A stretch of 15,048 nt of DNA from an uncultured Kingella sp. (lineage in GTDB: Bacteria > Pseudomonadota > Gammaproteobacteria > Burkholderiales > Neisseriaceae): the NCBI GenBank assembly GCA_916720425.1, contig CAKARD010000025.1, positions 1-15,048 of the forward strand, given 5' to 3'. Made by a program: the position numbers and the translations under genes. The notes beneath the pieces were generated by a model. It saw nothing but the letters and a program-made list of their open reading frames with translations, made no database searches and was not told where the DNA came from. Positions 13,667 through 15,048 of the stretch are shown here, piece after piece (positions within the stretch are counted from its first letter, which is position 1; each line of letters starts with the position of its first letter).

Positions 13667-15037
13667 ATGAAACACATACATATCATTGGCATAGGCGGCA
13701 CATTTATGGGGGGCTTGGCGGCCATTGCTCAACAAGCTGGCTTTCGTGTTACTGGTTGTGATGGCAAACTCTATCCTCCCATGAGTACACAATTAGCAGA
13801 ATTAGGCATAAAAATACACGAAGGATTTGATGCAGAACAATTAACACAATATCCTGCTGATATATATGTGATTGGCAATGTAGCAAAACGCGGAATGCCT
13901 ATAATAGAAGCCATACTCAACCGTGGTTTGCCCTATACATCAGGACCACAATGGTTAGCAGAAAATATTTTACATGATAAATGGGTTTTAGCTGTGGCAG
14001 GCACACATGGTAAAACCACCACCTCTTCCATGTTAGCATGGATTTTACAATATGCTCAATTATCCCCTGCATTTTTGATTGGCGGTGTACCACAAAACTT
14101 TGACGTATCCGCGCGTTTATCGCCCGATAATACGCCATTTTTTGTGATTGAAGCCGATGAATATGACACAGCCTTTTTTGATAAACGCAGTAAATTTGTC
14201 CACTATCGTCCGCGCACAGCTATTTTAAATAATTTGGAATACGATCATGCTGATATTTTCCCCGATTTACATGCTATTCAAACCCAATTTCACCACTTGG
14301 TACGCACCATTCCCAGTGAGGGCTTAATTATTACCAATGCACAATCTGAAGCACTGGCTGAAGTTTTAGCGCATGGCTGTTGGACCGTTACTCAATTTTT
14401 TGGTCAAGATAACGATTGGAACATTACCCACGTTTATCCTGATGGTTCGTTTGAATTGTGTTGTTGTCATGATTGTGAGCACACATATCGCATACAATGG
14501 AATTTATTAGGCGAACACAATCGTATGAACGCATTAGCAGCAATTATCGCCGCGCAACACGTAGGTGTACCCATTGATATCGCGTGTGAAGCATTAGAAC
14601 AATTTCAAAATGTAAAACGTCGTATGGAAATTAAAGGTATCGTCAATAAAATTACTGTATATGATGATTTTGCCCATCACCCCACCGCCATTGCAACCAC
14701 CATTGCAGGCTTGCGTGATAAGGTAGGCAAAGCACGAATCATTGCCGTATTAGAACCCCGCAGTAATACTATGAAACTAGGTACCATGAAAGATGCCTTA
14801 GCACAAAGCCTAGCACAAGCGGATTGTGTATTTTGTTATATAGGCAATATTGATTGGAATGCACAGCAGACCCTTGCTCCACTGGGAGATAAGCTGATGG
14901 GAACATTCACGCAATTAGATGATTTAATCACTGCAATAACACGGCAGGCTCAAGCAAACGATCATATTTTAATAATGAGTAACGGTGGTTTTGGAGGAAT
15001 ACACCAAAAATTATTAGATAAACTAACCATACAATAA
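13667..15037 (+). CDS. mpl: Murein tripeptide ligase Mpl
   Basis: Mpl joins the recycled tripeptide L-Ala-gamma-D-Glu-meso-DAP to UDP-MurNAc, letting the cell reuse cell-wall fragments. The 456-residue protein is a complete Mur ligase. It has the N-terminal IHIIGIGGTFMGGLAAIA (4-21), where Mpl has a shifted version of the MurC glycine motif, the ATP P-loop AGTHGKTTTSS (111-121), and the Mpl-typical EADEYDTAFFDKRSKF (162-177) and NNLEYDHADIF (188-198). The C-terminal domain has DDFAHHPTAI and EPRSNTMK. The DEYDTAFFDKRSKF stretch distinguishes it from MurC. It follows purF by 9 nt with AAGGAAA upstream, so it is probably in the same transcript. The gene is complete, ending 11 nt before the window end. 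Confidence 0.96.
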   Translation: MKHIHIIGIGGTFMGGLAAIAQQAGFRVTGCDGKLYPPMSTQLAELGIKIHEGFDAEQLTQYPADIYVIGNVAKRGMPIIEAILNRGLPYTSGPQWLAENILHDKWVLAVAGTHGKTTTSSMLAWILQYAQLSPAFLIGGVPQNFDVSARLSPDNTPFFVIEADEYDTAFFDKRSKFVHYRPRTAILNNLEYDHADIFPDLHAIQTQFHHLVRTIPSEGLIITNAQSEALAEVLAHGCWTVTQFFGQDNDWNITHVYPDGSFELCCCHDCEHTYRIQWNLLGEHNRMNALAAIIAAQHVGVPIDIACEALEQFQNVKRRMEIKGIVNKITVYDDFAHHPTAIATTIAGLRDKVGKARIIAVLEPRSNTMKLGTMKDALAQSLAQADCVFCYIGNIDWNAQQTLAPLGDKLMGTFTQLDDLITAITRQAQANDHILIMSNGGFGGIHQKLLDKLTIQ

Positions 15038-15048
15038 ATTAATTTTAA

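Noticed and set aside
14813..14821. ACAAGCGGA, one base from a Pasteurellaceae uptake sequence; also scattered CCTGAA cores like Neisseriaceae uptake sequences
   Set aside because: Only isolated partial matches are present in 15 kb, and no full uptake sequence was found; a competent species with that dialect would show several.

Overview
This AT-rich window (roughly 40% G+C by eye) comes from a bacterial chromosome, most likely a gamma- or betaproteobacterium. The evidence is the order folC - SPOR gene - cvpA - purF, a divergent folB/plsY pair, an NsrR with cysteines 90/97/103 (the gonococcal NsrR spacing), an Mpl murein-recycling ligase, and RuvA with the usual acidic pin. I cannot fix the genus. 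Gene content is mostly housekeeping. There are no tRNA, rRNA, insertion sequence, phage or CRISPR signatures.

Layout. Positions 1-2233 hold ruvA and ftsY on the minus strand, separated by a GC-rich intergenic hairpin element. Divergent from ftsY, across a perfect 18-bp palindrome, is an ABC-transporter ATPase with no permease or binding protein nearby. Next on the plus strand are a secreted NlpC/P60 endopeptidase and a 71-residue small protein. Positions 4253-6379 form a nitric-oxide response module: nsrR (minus) diverges from a hemerythrin-domain protein and NnrS, with a 23-bp NsrR-like operator covering the -10 of the rightward promoter. A strong hairpin ends this unit and faces a minus-strand operon of folB and a histone-deacetylase-family amidohydrolase, coupled by a TAATG overlap.

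From 7931 to the end all genes are on the plus strand: plsY (phospholipid synthesis), an unrecognised exported protein, folC, a DedD-like SPOR protein, cvpA, purF and mpl. The exported protein overlaps folC by 8 nt. The SPOR gene overlaps cvpA by 1 nt, and purF and mpl are 9 nt apart. These genes link folate, purine and cell-envelope metabolism.

I found no clearly new multi-gene system. The most notable points are a C9 homopolymer in the SPOR gene, where a one-base change in either direction gives a stop codon at once or within six codons (possible phase variation); the NsrR operator/promoter arrangement; the intergenic inverted repeats; a duplicated 29-residue unit in the FtsY acidic domain; and the unknown exported protein lying directly before folC.
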